From positions 434,001-498,000 of the forward strand of contig NZ_VHIN01000022.1 in assembly GCF_009805585.1 (NCBI RefSeq): DNA of 64,000 nt, read 5' to 3'. The notes beneath the pieces are model-generated. The model searched no databases. It was not told the DNA's origin and saw only the letters and a list, made by a program, of their open reading frames with translations. The position numbers were made by a program, and so were the translations under genes. Below are positions 63,217-64,000 of the stretch, in pieces. How positions within the stretch are numbered: the stretch's first letter is position 1; each line of letters starts with the position of its first letter. This DNA is from Glutamicibacter sp. JC586 (GTDB lineage Bacteria; Actinomycetota; Actinomycetes; Actinomycetales; Micrococcaceae).

Positions 63217-63678
63217 ATGAATAGGAATGTACCAAAGAGTGTTGCTTCGATGGCCGGAAGGCTGTTCTTGAGCTCGGCGGTTTTGGGGATGGTGCTAGGA
63301 ATTCTGGCTGTGCTCCTGATGTTCTGGCCGATCCGGGATAGCGGGTACGGCGGAAGCCTGGATTATCTGGGTATCCCGTTGGCCATCGGAGCCATTACAG
63401 GATTGCTGGTAGGGCTGATCTGCGGTGGCGGCGCGTACGTGGCCGTTGAAATCCAGAATATGAAGGACTGGAGTCCCACCGGTGCCAGCCAAGCGGTTGC
63501 TGCAGGCACCGGAGCGGCGGTGGCGGGATTGCTTCCAGCTATGGCGTTGGTCGCCGTCGCTTTGAACGAAGCTGATCCGGCTGGGTTGATGGCCCTAGCC
63601 CTTGGGGTGCTCGCGGTATGCTTTGCCTCGGGATTCTCTATCGTGACGGGCCTGAACCGCTGCCAAGCGCGCGGCTAA
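63217..63678 (+). CDS. Membrane protein of unknown function, four helices
   Basis: 153 residues with four predicted helices (about 12-38, 50-74, 88-112, 120-142), Gly/Ala-rich, one Cys-containing loop. No family recognised. Start ATG 63217 follows a good promoter without a ribosome binding site. Confidence 0.78.
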   Translation: MNRNVPKSVASMAGRLFLSSAVLGMVLGILAVLLMFWPIRDSGYGGSLDYLGIPLAIGAITGLLVGLICGGGAYVAVEIQNMKDWSPTGASQAVAAGTGAAVAGLLPAMALVAVALNEADPAGLMALALGVLAVCFASGFSIVTGLNRCQARG

Positions 63679-63801
63679 ATCACCACGGATCGGCAAGCCA
63701 GGGCCGGATCAAAGCTGGTACCTGTTGATTCTCCGCCATAGCGACAGGCAAAAGTGGCATCGGGTTATAAACTTGAGCCCGTAAAATCTTCAGGAGGAAT
63801 A

Positions 63802-64000
63802 GTGAAGTTGAAGAACAGTATTACCGTGGGCGCCGCAACTGGTTTCTTGGCCGTCGCGATGGGGCTGGGGGCCATCCCCGCAGCACATGCTAGCGGCAAG
63901 ACCTACACGCAAACGGTGGCCAGTGCCGGTACGTGCACCACAATGGAAACCGCAACAGTCAAAGCTTTCAAGGCTTCGGGCTACAAAGTCAGAGCTCATT
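63802..64000 (+). CDS. Secreted protein, 5' part only
   Basis: About 66 residues visible to the window edge. GTG 63802 follows AGGAGG. Signal peptide with cleavage near AAHA (about residue 29), then SGKTYTQTVASAGTCTTMETATVKAF. Only one Cys so far. Family not recognisable. Confidence 0.7.
   Translation, partial: MKLKNSITVGAATGFLAVAMGLGAIPAAHASGKTYTQTVASAGTCTTMETATVKAFKASGYKVRAH

Overview
The window looks like chromosome of a high-GC actinobacterium of the Micrococcaceae (Arthrobacter/Glutamicibacter-like). Support: a mycothione reductase, a SigK/RskA/fasciclin locus, the actinobacterial OleBC fusion, an LAxTG-type sortase motif, frequent GTG/TTG starts, and several genes whose start codon sits about 6-7 nt after a TAnnnT box (probable leaderless mRNAs). 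The genus is inferred from memory of such gene sets, not from a search. I see no rRNA, tRNA, CRISPR array, insertion sequence, integrase or replication origin.

Layout. 1-2.7 kb (minus strand): a cut-off membrane molybdopterin oxidoreductase, anti-sigma factor rskA, sigK and a fasciclin lipoprotein; the first and last of these share a near-identical candidate SigK promoter. 2.9-6.9 kb: housekeeping block truB - two small membrane proteins - ribF - methyltransferase - rpsO. 7.3-13.3 kb: organosulfur module (lipoprotein/ATPase/permease importer and FMN-dependent monooxygenase), facing a methionine-synthase-like gene behind a SAM riboswitch whose closing helix contains the ribosome binding site. 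13.5-17.4 kb: DJ-1/PfpI protein, MFS transporter, class V aminotransferase and a DUF4282 membrane protein. 17.5-23.5 kb: tricarboxylate transporter tctCBA coupled to a universal stress protein and divergent from a CitA/CitB-type two-component system. 24-29.6 kb: pheA and the long-chain olefin operon oleA-oleBC-oleD. 30-37 kb: fructan locus, with a LacI regulator, GH32 fructanase and GH68 levansucrase transcribed divergently across two identical palindromic operators, followed by a cell-wall-anchored protein with two related modules and a Pro/Thr/Asp/Glu repeat. 37.1-41.6 kb: an 800-base stretch without a convincing gene, a DUF1883 protein, alcohol dehydrogenase, MFS transporter and a small secreted four-cysteine protein.

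41.9-64 kb: the housekeeping theme returns with pnp, then mtnN and luxS back to back (activated methyl cycle, AI-2), a small lipoprotein, a POT peptide transporter, a PucR regulator, an M16 peptidase, dapB, dapA and RNase J. The window closes with an osmoprotectant ABC operon, mycothione reductase, a leaderless membrane protein and a secreted protein cut by the window edge. rpsO and pnp, neighbours in most bacteria, are here 35 kb apart, and the space between them holds the accessory modules (sulfur, citrate, olefin, levan). Rho-independent terminators are strong and frequent, often serving both genes of a convergent pair.
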